Origin: Hedera helix
Lineage: Eukaryota > Streptophyta > Magnoliopsida > Apiales > Araliaceae
Reading direction: 5' to 3'
DNA: 64,000 nt
NCBI GenBank assembly: GCA_947179155.2
Contig: OX359275.1
Coordinates: 3,474,001 to 3,538,000 of the forward strand
Shown: piece after piece, positions 13,816 to 24,523 of the stretch
How positions within the stretch are numbered: the stretch's first letter is position 1
How the letters are laid out: each line of letters starts with the position of its first letter
Notes under the pieces: model-generated
What the model was told of the DNA's origin: nothing
Database searches by the model: none
Seen by the model: only the letters and a program-made list of their open reading frames with translations
Program-made: the position numbers and the translations under genes

Positions 13816-14389
13816 GTTCCTAAATGGCTTAGGAATTATAATTATTGTACGGAGTAATAATTAATTTAGCTCCTAATTAGATTGAGAATTAAATTAAATT
13901 CCTATTCCTAAAGAGTTTAGGAGAGAGGAACAAGTCTATAAATAAGATGGGTCTTTTTATAGATTAGGATTACACAAGTTGAAGTATTCATAATACTTGC
14001 AACTACAATCTACGGAGTTAGAAAGAGAAAGAAAGAGAATTAGGGCTATTCGCCCAAGGTTTGGAGAAATCTAGATTTACTTCTTCAATCAATAATCTCT
14101 TGGTAGATCACCTTTAGAGTGCTACACACACTGAGTAGCTGACGTTGATCTATGGATCTGAAAGAGTGTGAAGGAACAAATGATTGGTACTTGTAAATCA
14201 GTTTATGGTTTCGAATAATCTTCTTAAAGATATAATCTTTGATCATTTATTGATTAATAATTATCGTATAAGGTAGATCCTTGAATTTGGATTGTAATTT
14301 TTTTTTAAATATGATTTATGTAATGCTTCCACTGTTTATTAAAATTTGATTGTATGTATATGAGATTTCTGCAAACCAACAATGAGGAA

Positions 14390-15215
14390 AACAGCTTATG
14401 TTGTTGACCCTAGATCGCTCAAGAAAGTTTCTTGGTTTATCTTAAGAAACCTACCTTAAGAAGGATCTAGAACAATTTTAAATGAACAACTGATCCAAGA
14501 ATCACTCCTATCGCTAAAGGCAATGCTATTAGACTTGAGCAATACCCTAGTTAAAAATTGAAAAAATGACATATTACCCGTATGCCAGTGCTGTGGAAAA
14601 GCTAATGTATGCAGTTGTGTGCACTCGGCCTGATATAGCATATGCAGTTGTGTGCTCTGGGTCGTTATCATTCAAACCCTAGGATTTCTCAATGGAGGGC
14701 AATCAAGAGGATCTTGCGATATTTGATGGGTACTTTAGACTTCATATTATTCTAAAGAGCACCTGACCTACGATTAATTGGTTACTCTGATGTTAGTTAG
14801 GGAGGTAACTAGGGGATGCATAAGTCAATCTCAAGATATAAATTGTTGACTTGTGTTACATTTTCGATGATGGAGCCAAAATTTGTAGCATGCACGTCAA
14901 CTGTTCAACAAAGCCATGTGGTTGAGTAGATTCTTCGAGGATCTTAGAATTGTTCCTCATGTTTTGGATCGTGTGATTGTTTACTATGATAGCACAACGG
15001 CTTTAGATTACACTACGGACCCTAAGTATCACGATAAGACGAAGCATAATGACTTAAGGATGAACTTCATTATAGAGAACATATAAAATAATGAGGTGAT
15101 ATTAAAATACATGCCCACTGACCTCATGGTAGTGGATCCCTTAACAAAGCCGATACCCAGTGATGCTTTTTGTAGGCATGTTAGTTCATTAGGGCTGCGT
15201 AGGGTTTATTTTAAC
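14390..15215 (+). pseudogene. copia RNase H / 3' end of pol, pseudogene
   Basis: Continuation of the copia pol. 'FLGLSQETYL'-like sequence is readable near 14430 after frame changes. Then come 'YHSNPRISQWRAIKRILRYLMGT', 'DLRLIGYSDVS' and 'MMEPKFVACTS' (RNase H core). The typical copia C-terminus 'LMVVDPLTKPIPSDAFCRHVSSLGLRR' spans about 15125-15200. Multiple stops are present. A local duplication of 'MQLCALG'-coding sequence near 14610-14650 adds to the decay. Confidence 0.75.
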
Positions 15216-16511
15216 TTCTTATTTTCTGATATATCACTCATTATTTGACTTATATCAGAGATATTCGCTTTTGAGACATTTATCATTTATGTGAGATTCA
15301 TTTGTTCCCACTTATGATTGTGTTTTTTTTTTGTGTGCATATGATAAATAATAATAATTGGATATGTACACATTAAATATATGTCAATGGGTTAATTGGC
15401 TCACTCACATGACGCTTTGAGTAGCGAGCAAGGTTGAGGTAGTTCATTTATTGGCGTTTTGAGTAGCAAGCTATTGATGTTTTAGATGACAATTATTTGG
15501 CGCTTAGTAGCGAGCAAAATAAAATATTATGTCGCATTGGCAGGGCCAAGATGAGGTTAATTTGGATTAGCCAAATATAAAATACCCACCATCTATATTA
15601 ACCTATAATGATAGCCTGATGCGAAGTTTCAGAGTTGGGGCTTGAGAAAGTGAGCAATTTGGAAATTCGAGTTAGGCATTTATAAAACGACTAAACTAAG
15701 ATCTGTATGGCAGACCATAGGATATATGCTCATATAGATGAGATTCTCTGTCGTGACATGATAACTGGACACAAAATTTCAAATATGGAGCTTTGATAAG
15801 ATAGCAGTTTGAAGTGCTCGAGTTAGACACTCTGGGAGTTACTAGACTGAGGTTCGCACAACATGTCTATAGAATAATATGTTGTGAGAATGTTACATAT
15901 GCTTAGCGACCATGTAAAGTAGGTGAGAGAATGAATCCCTGTTTTCTCATCGTGTGAGTCCTGTAGGACAAAAATCATCGTTCCTACATCAACTGCTCTT
16001 TGTGATATTTGACTATACTACAAAGACATAAATTAGTGCTGCTTATTTGGTTTCGATTTCGAAGGTCAGGATTGATGAGAATATAAAGAACGATTCTGTT
16101 AAAGTAGTTAATTCATATTTAGGTAGTATTAGGGCAAATGGAAGATAATTTGATTTCACTGCATTCTGCACTTATGGTTGACAACTATAACGTTTCGATA
16201 GCGATATAGTAATAAGTAAGATACAAAATAAACTTACCCTAGTGAAAATTCAAATGTGTATAATGTACTCTGAGTTTATGGATTGTAGCCTCTACATGAA
16301 CTAAATGAGTTTGACGTCAAAGCTCCTGCACTATTTTCTTTAGAATGGTAGTTGTCTCTATGTTGGCCCTAATGGGTTTGATGTAGAGGTCCTGCATTGT
16401 AGGTAAATTTAGCGATCACATAATTCGATAACTAAAGATTTATGAGTTTTGGTTTGAGCTGAATTTGGCAAATATGATTACGTCGTCCTCGCCATGGGCG
16501 AGTGAGAGATG
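15216..16511 (+). other. Untranslated 3' part of the copia element
   Basis: Lies between the end of pol and the putative 3' LTR. No ORF of note. It has short internal repeats of 'gagtagcgagcaa'-like phrases at 15420-15520 and ends in the purine tract 'ggcgagtgagaga' at about 16499-16511, which could be the polypurine tract. Confidence 0.4.
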
Positions 16512-16940
16512 TTAGATTTTGGATATCCAAGTGGGGTGCCCATGAAGAGTTTGACTCATTTGGTTGTTGGCCAAATTACCCTAACAGACTTGGTCAATTA
16601 CAGTTCGTATTAAAGACGTTACTTTTGATATATCTATTGAAGAGTTTTCAATAAGTGAGTTAAACCACTCTACCCTTATATTTTCAAGTCTTTTAGAAGT
16701 ACGTGAATATAAGATATACTGCCAATACAAAGAGATCATCCAACATAGTAAGTGAATTCCTAGTTGCTTCGACTCATGGAATATATATAGCTCTGTTCTT
16801 AATTATCTCGTGATTATAGTTCAAAGACACCGTTGGGTTGTGAAGTACATGGAATCAAACAAGTTTTTTCGCACCAAAAGTTAACACGCTATAAGAGGTA
16901 TATTTTTTGACTCTCGTTGTGTATAAACATATGGTAGCAT
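16512..16940 (+). mobile_element. Putative 3' LTR of the decayed copia element
   Basis: Starts 'tgttagattttgg' right after a purine tract and includes 'cgcaccaaaagttaacacgc', which I associate with copia LTR 3' ends. There is no 5' partner in the window and no TSD, so the right end is a guess. Confidence 0.35.
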
Positions 16941-17478
16941 ACATGTATTTATTCCTTCACTATTAAGTCCCTCCTCTTTTCAACATTAATAATCCTTCCT
17001 AATTCATGTAATGATTCCATTCTTGCAAATTAAAGGATTCTACTCCATATCTGTTTTTTGTGGGAAAAACAAGGACTTACATTATCAATCTAGTCATGTT
17101 TTTTTCTAAGCATCAACTCGAACAAACCATTGGCACAAAATATTAATGTTAAAAAATTGTAGTTGCAATACTAAAAAATTATTCAACTACTGCAGTGCTA
17201 TGTTTCAAAGCTTAGCGTATGGTGTTGCATGCTAAATTTGTGGTATGTTAAAGCTCAATATTTTACTATGGCCTCAAATAATGTCTAACTAAGAAGCCGA
17301 TCGTGTAAATATCCCATTCAAATAACTAGGAACCTGCTAGCAAGCATAAAAACACTTTTTAAACAAGGTGTTTAAACCAGAGATTCATTTAATATTTCCA
17401 TAAAACCTTTGAAAAAAACTTTAGTGAAGCAGTGATTTACATTCCATGCTTTCATGTCTTGAGGGGGGGGGGAGATTC
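16941..17478. other. Intergenic, nothing recognised
   Basis: AT-rich with a poly-G run at 17462-17472. Immediately to the right are the possible exons of an unknown minus-strand gene. Confidence 0.4.
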
Positions 17479-17720
17479 TTACATCCCTACTTCAATAGAG
17501 CAAAAACTACATGAAGTCTTCCATGAAGCCAATTTCTGCGTCTTCAGAAATTCCTGGTGAAAAAAAAGTAACATCAAACAAGAATAAAAATGATTCAAAC
17601 TCTTCCAAGTATTAATTTTCTAACTATCAGATGATGTATATATACCAGCTTGGTATGCTTTCTTTCTTTCTTGTCACGTTGACACACAATACACCAATCT
17701 GAGAGCTCCTCTTTACGTTT
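17479..17720 (-). pseudogene. Possible last two exons of an unrecognised gene, cut by an LTR element
   Basis: Read on the minus strand, an open stretch before the insertion encodes 'KRKEELSDWCIVCQRDKKERK' (exon about 17720 to 17646). It ends in a usable donor (ctg|gtatat). After an intron with a pyrimidine-rich acceptor (tttcaccag, exon from 17553) the same phase stays open to a TAA at 17479. The TSD of the LTR element lies in the codons just upstream. With one TSD copy removed, the frame continues into 23547 onward as 'MKKKRKEEL'. I do not recognise the protein; a CxxC pair and a basic stretch are all that can be said. It may be chance. Confidence 0.25.
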
Positions 17721-18390
17721 TGTAGGCAAGGAAATTTCGTACCTTGCTAGGGTTAGGGTTCGTAATAATGGTGGAGGCGAGAAATCAACAAAGAGTATGA
17801 AATCAATTAACGGATTGGAGAGGGGAGAAGAACCAATGAACAATTATTCGAATAACACGTGGCAGAACTCTCGGGGTCCTAGCGTAGTCGCTAGTGTCCA
17901 AGAGCCGTGTCAGGTGTTTGGGGATCTCGAATGAATCCAAGTTAGGCTCAGGGGTCCAAGTGTAGTCACAAGTGTCCCAAGCCAAAACTCGATTCGGTGT
18001 CGCTCGTACCTCCAGAGAATCTTTCAAGCTCCTTTGCTTCCAGAGAAATAATCCTCCAAATGGGCAAAGCTCCAAAAGTCCAAGAGTCTCCAAGAAGTCC
18101 CTTCTCTTGTCAAGTGAAGAGGTATTTATAGAGTTTGTGGCTAGGGTTATGTGACTTCTTGGGAAAATTTCAGAAATACCTTAGTAATAAGGAAATTTCC
18201 AGAATACCCCTAGTTACCCGAGTAATGCCCATTTCGTCCAATTCTTCTAACCACCAATCCAATCCCTCAATCAATTCCCAAATATGAGTTGCCCCCACGA
18301 GCCTTCTGCCTTGGGACTTGTGATGACACCTCTCCAGTTCATTTAATTCATTAGGTTAATATAAACCCTAATTTTATATATGGGCTCACA
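17721..18390 (-). repeat. 3' LTR of the LARD-like element
   Basis: 670 bp with TG...CA ends, paired with 22871-23541. On the minus strand it is preceded by the polypurine tract at 18391-18402. The small ORFs inside it also occur in the other LTR and are not genes. Confidence 0.85.
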
Positions 18391-18402
18391 TTTTCCCCCT
18401 GC
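18391..18402 (-). other. Polypurine tract of the LARD-like element
   Basis: The minus strand reads 'gcagggggaaaa' directly before the LTR start, the expected position for second-strand priming. Confidence 0.65.
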
Positions 18403-18999
18403 GCGTGAGTCACGTCTTGAGTGAGTCGCGTGCACAATACTTCAAGTTGTTGAATCCTGCTTTATTTTCTGCATAATTCTCCGAGGTTCAATATTTGCAA
18501 GCTTCAAAGGATGAAGTCCTTTAGGAGAGGGAATCTTTGGAGCCGAACCCCTAAGGGTTGGTCCCTAGGAGGGCTCTCTTAGAATTCCTCGTGCAATCTT
18601 TTGTCAAGTCTATCCGAATCTTGTTCCATCTCCTTGCTTCCTTAATTTTTTGAAATCGGAGTCTTTCCTTCAGATGTCACTTTACAGTATTTGTGAAAAT
18701 AACTTGCTTTTAGGAGATCCTTTAGAGCCTCAAGATTCCATAGTCCATCTTTGGAATCCAAGCTTCGAGAATTCTCAAAGACGCAGCTATCCTCCTTCTT
18801 TAATTTGATACGTCATAGCTTTAGCTCATGGCCCTTTGTAGTCTTTTATTTCCTATTTCAGAAACTCATGTTATATTTCGGTTATCAGAATAAAGTTTCT
18901 TTCTTATGCAACATTGATCAATCGTCTTTCACTTGATGATAATGTGCATAAAAATAAAATCATGAAATCTAAAGAAAATTCTCGGGATTGAGGGCATGT

Positions 19000-19790
19000 G
19001 GTTATCGCCTCATCACTTTTGAACAAAAAGTGTAACTTTTTTGAGTCGAGGGCTAATTGATCAAGTGCCTCATTACTTTTACGGTTGGAAAGTGTAACCA
19101 TCAGGTCGCTTTTAAAGTTTGAAAGTGCAACTGTCGCTTTTGAAGTTTGAAAGCGTAACTGTTGCTTTCGAAGTTTAAAAATGTAACTTTTTTTTAGTCG
19201 AGGGCTGATTGATCAGGTGCCTCAATACTTTTAAAGTTGAAAGCATAACTTTTTTCGGGTCGAAACATAAGTGAAAGTTTGAAATATTTTCTTAATAATT
19301 TTTTTACTTTTAACGAAAAGCATAACGTCTTAAATAAAAATCCGTTATTTCAATCGTGCTTTTGACGGATAAAGCATAATGTTCGCCACTTTTAAAGATA
19401 AAGTGTAACTTGCCGGGTTCGAGGACTTGGTCAAGTCGGGGTGCCTCAATCACTTTTAGAGATAAAGTGTAACTTTTCGGGTCGAGGACTTGGTCAAGTC
19501 GGCGTGCCTCGATCACTTTTAGAGATAATGTGTAACTTGTCGGGTTCGAGGACTTGGTCAAGTCGGGGTGCCTCGATCACTTTTAGAGATAAAGTGTAAC
19601 TATCTAGTTGAGGGCTGATAGTCAGGTGCCTCATCACTTTTAAATTGAAATTGTAACTTTTCGGGTAAGGGCTGATAGTCAGGTGCCTCATTACTTTTGA
19701 AGTTGAAAGCATAACTTTTTTTGAGTCGAGGGCTGATTGATCAGGTGCATCATCACTTTTTTTGTAGTTAGGAAGTGTAACCTTTTGTGT
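19000..19790. repeat. Degenerate tandem array inside the LARD-like element
   Basis: About ten imperfect units of 60-75 bp. A unit contains 'gataaagtgtaactt', 'cgggtcgaggactt' or 'gagggctgattgatcagg', and 'gtgcctcatcactttt'. A minus-strand ORF of 158 codons (19494-19970) reads through it, but its protein is only the repeat translated, so I do not call it a gene. Confidence 0.75.
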
Positions 19791-20669
19791 GCCTCCTCCC
19801 TTGGTCATCCAATTTCTTGGTAAGAGATATTCCCGAGGACTTAAACCACCATTTCGGTGGACCACCATCTTGGGTGGATTTTTAATATTCTCGTCTTTAC
19901 AGTTTCGAGATCTTTCAATGGCAGAACCATTATTTGGATTGTCCATCAGCTTTCTCGTCACGATAACCAAAGTTTGATTGGGAAATCACTTCGCAGCTTG
20001 TGAAAGAATGTGCCTCCTAGGAGCCGAACCATAGGAATGGCACCCTTGAGTTCTTCCTCTTTTGCATATTTGTTCCATTCTTGTCCTCGTTTTGTTTGGT
20101 AGTTAATCTTGCGTCAAGAAAGCAATTTCGTTAGTCTAGTGTTGCCACCCTTGGAGACGATAGCAAGGATCGGGCTGAAAGCGGACTTGACTAAATGTGA
20201 ACTCCTGTTTCTCAATGCGTATATGGGGAATACTACTAGCGCAAGGGGATCTCTCTTGGTTTTCGTAAGCCGTAGCATAGAGAAACAAACCTTCTTTGTC
20301 GGGGCGTGGAGAAGAATGGTGATCATAATTGTTGATGCGGTCCCGAAAAACACCACAAGGCCTGAAGAAAGGGGCTTTCCCCATTCTGAGATGAAGGGAA
20401 TTGACTTAACAGCCTTGGGATCCGTAGGACGATCATCGGAGCTTTCAGGGTTTTAAGGTCAAACATCATTCAGACCTTCTTGCGAAGTTGCTTCTTTGCC
20501 ACTTTCAATATTGAGTTTGTTAACCCTTTCGCCTGAGTCATCCTCCCAATGGGAGACCATTTGAAAAGGGTTTATTAAACTCGTTTTCCCCTCTAGTTGA
20601 CACCCTTTCGAAAATAATTTGTTAACCTTGATTTGAAAAATAGTAATTATGGAATCCATCATGCCCCTA

Positions 20670-20706
20670 GTTTTCTTTACTTTGAGAAATCAAAAGTAAA
20701 GAAAAC
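20670..20706. repeat. Hairpin repeat, copy 1
   Basis: A 14-bp perfect inverted repeat, GTTTTCTTTACTTT against its complement, with a loop of about 8 bases. It lies in a block of about 55 bp repeated at 22600-22656. Confidence 0.8.
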
Positions 20707-21925
20707 TTCTTGAATTATGCTGTCAATAAAGGTGCATTCCTCCTCCAACGAATATTCTTGACACGAAATATATTGTCATTGCAGTGCATCTGCTTCTTTC
20801 TTTATTTCAGGTCAACAATCCCCTTGGCGCTGCCACCTCCAGTATAACCCCATATCTGTAATCCATAGTTTTGTTGTGCATCTGGCCCTTAAGAGAGGGA
20901 ATCCCTAGGGGAGCTATCTTAGGATGCCTCAGACAATTGTGTCATGTAAAACTTGTCAATTTGGTCATTGAGTATGACTTGGAATGAGCGGTATCTATAC
21001 TTGTGAAAATACTGGGAATGTGGATATAATGATTATTGGGTAAGACCAGCTTGGCTCTGTTCGGGGTAGTAACACGTGACCACTATTCTAGGGCTCTGGA
21101 TTGATTATTGAAATTTATTGCCCTTCTGTTGTTCGAGGAGCTTTCTGATTGTCTATGTTGCTATTCACTCCTGCTCACGCTGCTTGCGAACTTCATGGTG
21201 TTGGTTGGTCGTTGATCAACCAAAAGGTTAGCTTAGCGGTTAAGGAGATTTGCTCCATGTTAAAGCGTCTTCTAGAATTGGTTTGTCTGTATCCCGATCC
21301 ACGCCTTGGAAAGCTTGATCTGATCGCCTTGAAGCTAAATCCGGTGAGGTAATACTTGTTGTTGGTGAAGCTTGGTTCGATCACTTTGAAGTTAAATTCG
21401 GTGACGTAAGGCCTTCGAATTTCCTTGGCAATAATTGTGATCCATTATGTCTTTCTTCTTGGCCAGACTTAATTTTCGATTTTCAAATCTTAGTTTCATC
21501 CTGCTTATTAAATTGCTCTAACTCGAGGACACCTGCCGCTTTGTGATTCTCGGCTACGTTTGGTAGGCTCCCAATATATTTTTGTCATCCAGCTTGATTC
21601 CAAGTGAGGTTGATAAACTCATACGTTGTACCGGAAAAGATAAAATGCATACACAATTGTTAGTGTATTGTTAAACATCATGAAAAATTAAAAATAAAAT
21701 TATGTGGGTACATCCATGTTACATATGAAATTTGTTAATCATAATTTTCTTTCGGTACTTACATAAATAAAATTCGTTCTTATATTTATTTCGAGTTGTA
21801 CCCAAATAATAAAAATAATTATTACTATTGCTAATAATGAAATTTATCACACATATCAATGAGTAGTGCGCATTAATGAAAAATGACAATATGTACAATT
21901 AACATGGACCTCTTTTTTCCCTTTA

Positions 21926-21963
<38 letters not shown>

Positions 21964-22368
21964 GACTAAACATTTTTTTTTTACATGGAAAGATTATATA
22001 AAAGGAAACGTGATATGGCAAGATATTTTATTTATGATAAAGGAGTACGAGAGATAGGATTTCTTGTAAGGAGTACCGAATCCAATTGGTGGCCTTGGTA
22101 GTTACAACTAAATTTTCATGTATGAATGACTACCAAATATTTCATAGCCTGCATGTAAGTTATGCTAGATGTTTACTATATAAATTATATTATATAGTAA
22201 TATTACTATGTAAGTTTAATATATGATATTATTACTATATAATATTATTACCATATAAGTTATATAAAAGTAACGTAAGTTACTATATATATATATATAT
22301 ATATATTACTATTAATACATAAGTTAACAATATATTACTATATAAGATTACCGTGTGTGTGTGTGTGA

Positions 22369-22437
<69 letters not shown>

Positions 22438-22614
22438 CTCACTTTATTTTTTTTTTAAAACTCTTTCATATGTTAATCTCAATAAATATTTTAATGCAAA
22501 AATACTAATTTTGCATATATATGATATCTCAAAATAAATAAATAAATTCAATGAATAGTATGATGTACTTCCCTTGGTATGAAAAATATGAATCATGAAG
22601 CCATCATGCCCTCA
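20707..22614. other. Interior of the LARD-like element between the two hairpins
   Basis: No coding motif is seen. From about 21640 the sequence turns strongly AT-rich, with an (ATT)n run at 21929-21962 and (AT)n runs, and may be a separate AT-rich insertion. The 115-aa ORF on the plus strand at 20109-20456, just left of this stretch, has no recognisable domain. Confidence 0.4.
22369..22433. repeat. (AT)n microsatellite
   Basis: About 32 AT units, preceded by a short (GT)n tract. It lies in the AT-rich interior of the LARD-like element. Confidence 0.95.
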
Positions 22615-22651
22615 GTTTTCTTTACTTTGAGAAATCAAGAGTAAAGAAAAC
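22615..22651. repeat. Hairpin repeat, copy 2
   Basis: Near-identical to 20670-20706 with a slightly shorter stem (GTTTTCTTTACT and its complement). It lies about 200 bp from the primer site of the element. Confidence 0.8.
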
Positions 22652-22846
22652 TTGTTGAAATATTTTTTGTGGGCTTCTAACTCTAGTCGTCTCAATCGGT
22701 GAAAATTCTTCAACTTTTTTCTTTGATGACTTTTATCGGTGAGACCTCCTTAGCTCCAGTCTTTAATGACTACCCTCGGTAAGATCTGATCTTATTGGTT
22801 TTTCTCCCCCTTCTAGTCGTAGACATACTCTTCACCAATTCTCACC

Positions 22847-22864
22847 TCCCCAATGGAGTCGCCA
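22847..22864 (-). other. Primer binding site of the LARD-like element
   Basis: The minus strand reads TGGCGACTCCATTGGGGA, six bases after the LTR end. This matches the primer sequence I remember for Ogre/Tat elements (complementary to a tRNA-Arg 3' end). The tRNA assignment is from memory. Confidence 0.65.
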
Positions 22865-22870
22865 AAAGAA

Positions 22871-23541
22871 TGTAGGCAAGAAAATTTCGTACCTTTCTAG
22901 GGTTAGGGTTCGTAATAATGGTGGAGGCGAGAAATCAACAAAGAGTATGAAATCAATTAACGGATTGGAGAGGGGAGAAGAACCGGTGAGCAATTATCCG
23001 AATAACACGTGGCAGAACTCTCGGGGTCCTAGCGTAGTCGCTAGTGTCCAAGAGCCGTGTCAGGTGTTTGGGGATCTCGAATGAATCCAAGTTAGGCTCA
23101 GGGGTCCAAGTGTAGTCACAAGTGTCCCAAGCCAAAACTCGATTCGGTGTCGCTCATACCTCTAGAGAATCTTTCAAGCTCCTTTGCTTCCAGAGAGAGA
23201 ATCATCCAAATGGGCAAAGCTCCAAAAGTCCAAGAGTCTCCAAGAAGTCCCTTCTCTTGTCAAGTGAAGGGGTATTTATAGAGTTTCTGGCTAGGGTTAT
23301 GTGACTTCTTGGGAAAATTTCAAAAATACCCTTAGTAATAGGGAAATTTCCAGAATACCCCTAGTTACCCGAGTAATGCCCATTTCGTCCAATTCTTCTA
23401 GCCACCAATCCATTCCCTGAATCAATTCCCAAATATGAGTTGCCCCCACGAGCCTCCTGCCTTGGGACTTGTGATGACACCTCTCCTATTCATTTAATAT
23501 ATTAGGTTAATATAAACCCTAATTTTATATATAGGCTCACA
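22871..23541 (-). repeat. 5' LTR of the LARD-like element
   Basis: 671 bp, partner of 17721-18390. The TSD CGTTT follows at 23542-23546. Confidence 0.85.
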
Positions 23542-23546
23542 CGTTT

Positions 23547-24369
23547 CTTCTTCATCCCTCTAAAGATAGAGCTGTACATATTAAATTGAGAAATTTAGTG
23601 TGATAGGACACTAAACAGCTTAAAGTGAGCAAATAGGTTCTCTGTTGTAATATAAGAGAGATGCAAGGAAATAAAGCCCAAGCATGGGAATAATACTAAA
23701 ACGTCAAAAATCTTCTCCCCCACACAGCGACAAGCATAGGCTTCTGTACAAGTCACTTGATCTTGTGTTTGTCAACAGAACAATTCAAACTAGGGAGAAG
23801 AGACTGCAACCCCATGAAAGTGGGTAGTTATACAATTTCAACAATTTTTCATAGTATGTTCAAAAAGTTTGGAAAGAAGAGACCGGTTAACCACATTCTT
23901 CTCTCTTGTGAGCCTTCTTTTCTTTCAGCATTTTGAGGATTTCTTAAGAGTGTTTGCTATATGAACCAAATGTATGCGTTTTTCGGGAGGTCCTAGTGCG
24001 GAAAAAGGTCTTTTTGACCAAGCCTCATATATCTCAATAGTAAACTCATTCTAGGTGACCATGAAATCTTGTGATCTAATTTTAAAGTCGAGATTGTTAA
24101 ATTTCATCCTCACAAAAAAATAAAGGTCCTTTTGCTTTTTGGAGGCATTATTGTCCTTTTCATTGCCCCTAAGCTTTGTATACTTTGCAAGTACACTTCA
24201 CATGAACGAGGATTTCACGCCTTATGTGGCATTTTTAATGAAATTATTTACTTAGTAAAAAAAAGTAGTATGTTAAAGAAAATCTCAAAACAGACATCTT
24301 TAAATACCATTAAGCAGATGAGGGAGATGAACCAGTGGTGGATCCCATAATTTTCAAGTTTCGTGTCAG
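23547..24369. other. Flank of the LARD-like insertion, possible unknown exons
   Basis: No firm gene. On the minus strand 24050-23925 is open and begins after a 'cctag' that could be an acceptor. It encodes 'NEFTIEIYEAWSKRPFSALG' followed by a basic, Lys-rich end, and looks protein-like. It could belong to the same unknown gene as 17479-17720. The stretch 23547-23580 continues the exon split by the insertion. I recognise no family. Confidence 0.25.
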
Positions 24370-24523
24370 GATCGGGTTAGCATGAAATTAATTTCATGCT
24401 AAGTGAGATAATGAATCAATACAGTGTTGACACATAGGTCGGAAGTGTTCTCTCTCTGCGTGTCAGCACTGTATTGGTCAATTGTCCAACTTACTATGAA
24501 GTTAACTTCATACTAACCGGATC
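24370..24523. mobile_element. Foldback MITE, 154 bp
   Basis: The two halves are inverted copies: 'gatcgggttagcatgaaat' at the left, 'taaccggatc' at the right, and 'caatacagtgttgacac' against 'gtgtcagcactgtattg' near the centre. Each arm also carries its own palindrome ('gcatgaaattaatttcatgc' and 'tatgaagttaacttcata'). No TSD could be fixed. A single diverged arm of a similar element lies near 42645-42712. Confidence 0.8.

Larger units (their letters stand above)
11063..14372 (+). mobile_element. Copia-type LTR nested in the copia RT/RNase H region
   Basis: This segment interrupts the copia reading frame and looks like one long LTR. It starts 'tgtgataatatata' and ends in the region '..tgcaaaccaaca'. 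It holds a TATA-like promoter and leader block near 13935 ('ctataaataagatgggtc') followed by 'gagaaagaaagagaattagg', common in copia LTRs. It is itself interrupted by a dispersed repeat (11889-13390). I could not find a convincing TSD, so both ends are approximate and the reading as a solo LTR is an inference. The small ORF at 11283-11465 has no recognisable domain. Confidence 0.5.
5840..16940 (+). mobile_element. Decayed Ty1/copia retrotransposon carrying nested insertions
   Basis: The order gag - zinc knuckle - protease - integrase - reverse transcriptase - RNase H is typical of Ty1/copia. Gag lies at 5840-6634, protease and integrase at 8700-10060, RT at 10350-11050, and the RNase H end at 14390-15210. 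Two insertions split it: a gypsy solo LTR (6640-8694) in the Gag zinc knuckle, and a copia-type LTR (about 11063-14372) between RT and RNase H. Every domain has stop codons and frameshifts. A purine tract 'ggcgagtgagaga' directly before 'tgttagattttgg' at 16512 suggests the start of the 3' LTR. No 5' LTR was found, so the left edge is only the first recognisable Gag sequence. Confidence 0.8.
17721..23541 (-). mobile_element. Non-autonomous LTR retrotransposon (LARD-like, Ogre/Tat-type primer site), TSD CGTTT
   Basis: Two direct repeats of 670 and 671 bp (17721-18390 and 22871-23541) begin TGTAGGCAAG and end GGCTCACA. CGTTT flanks the whole (17716-17720 and 23542-23546). Direction comes from the internal ends. 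Next to the right LTR, on the minus strand, lies TGGCGACTCCATTGGGGA, a primer site of the kind I associate with Ogre/Tat elements (22847-22864). Next to the left LTR, on the minus strand, lies a G-rich polypurine tract. The element therefore reads right to left. The 4.5-kb interior has no gag or pol motif in any frame. I count about 25 differences between the LTRs by eye (about 3.7 percent). Confidence 0.85.

Noticed and set aside
19494..19970. 158-codon minus-strand ORF
   Set aside because: Its protein is the tandem repeat translated ('LSLKVIEAPRLDQVLEP' units) and shows no domain.
20109..20456. 115-codon ORF in the non-autonomous LTR element
   Set aside because: No recognisable domain, overlapped by equally long ORFs on the other strand, and on the strand opposite to the element's own direction.
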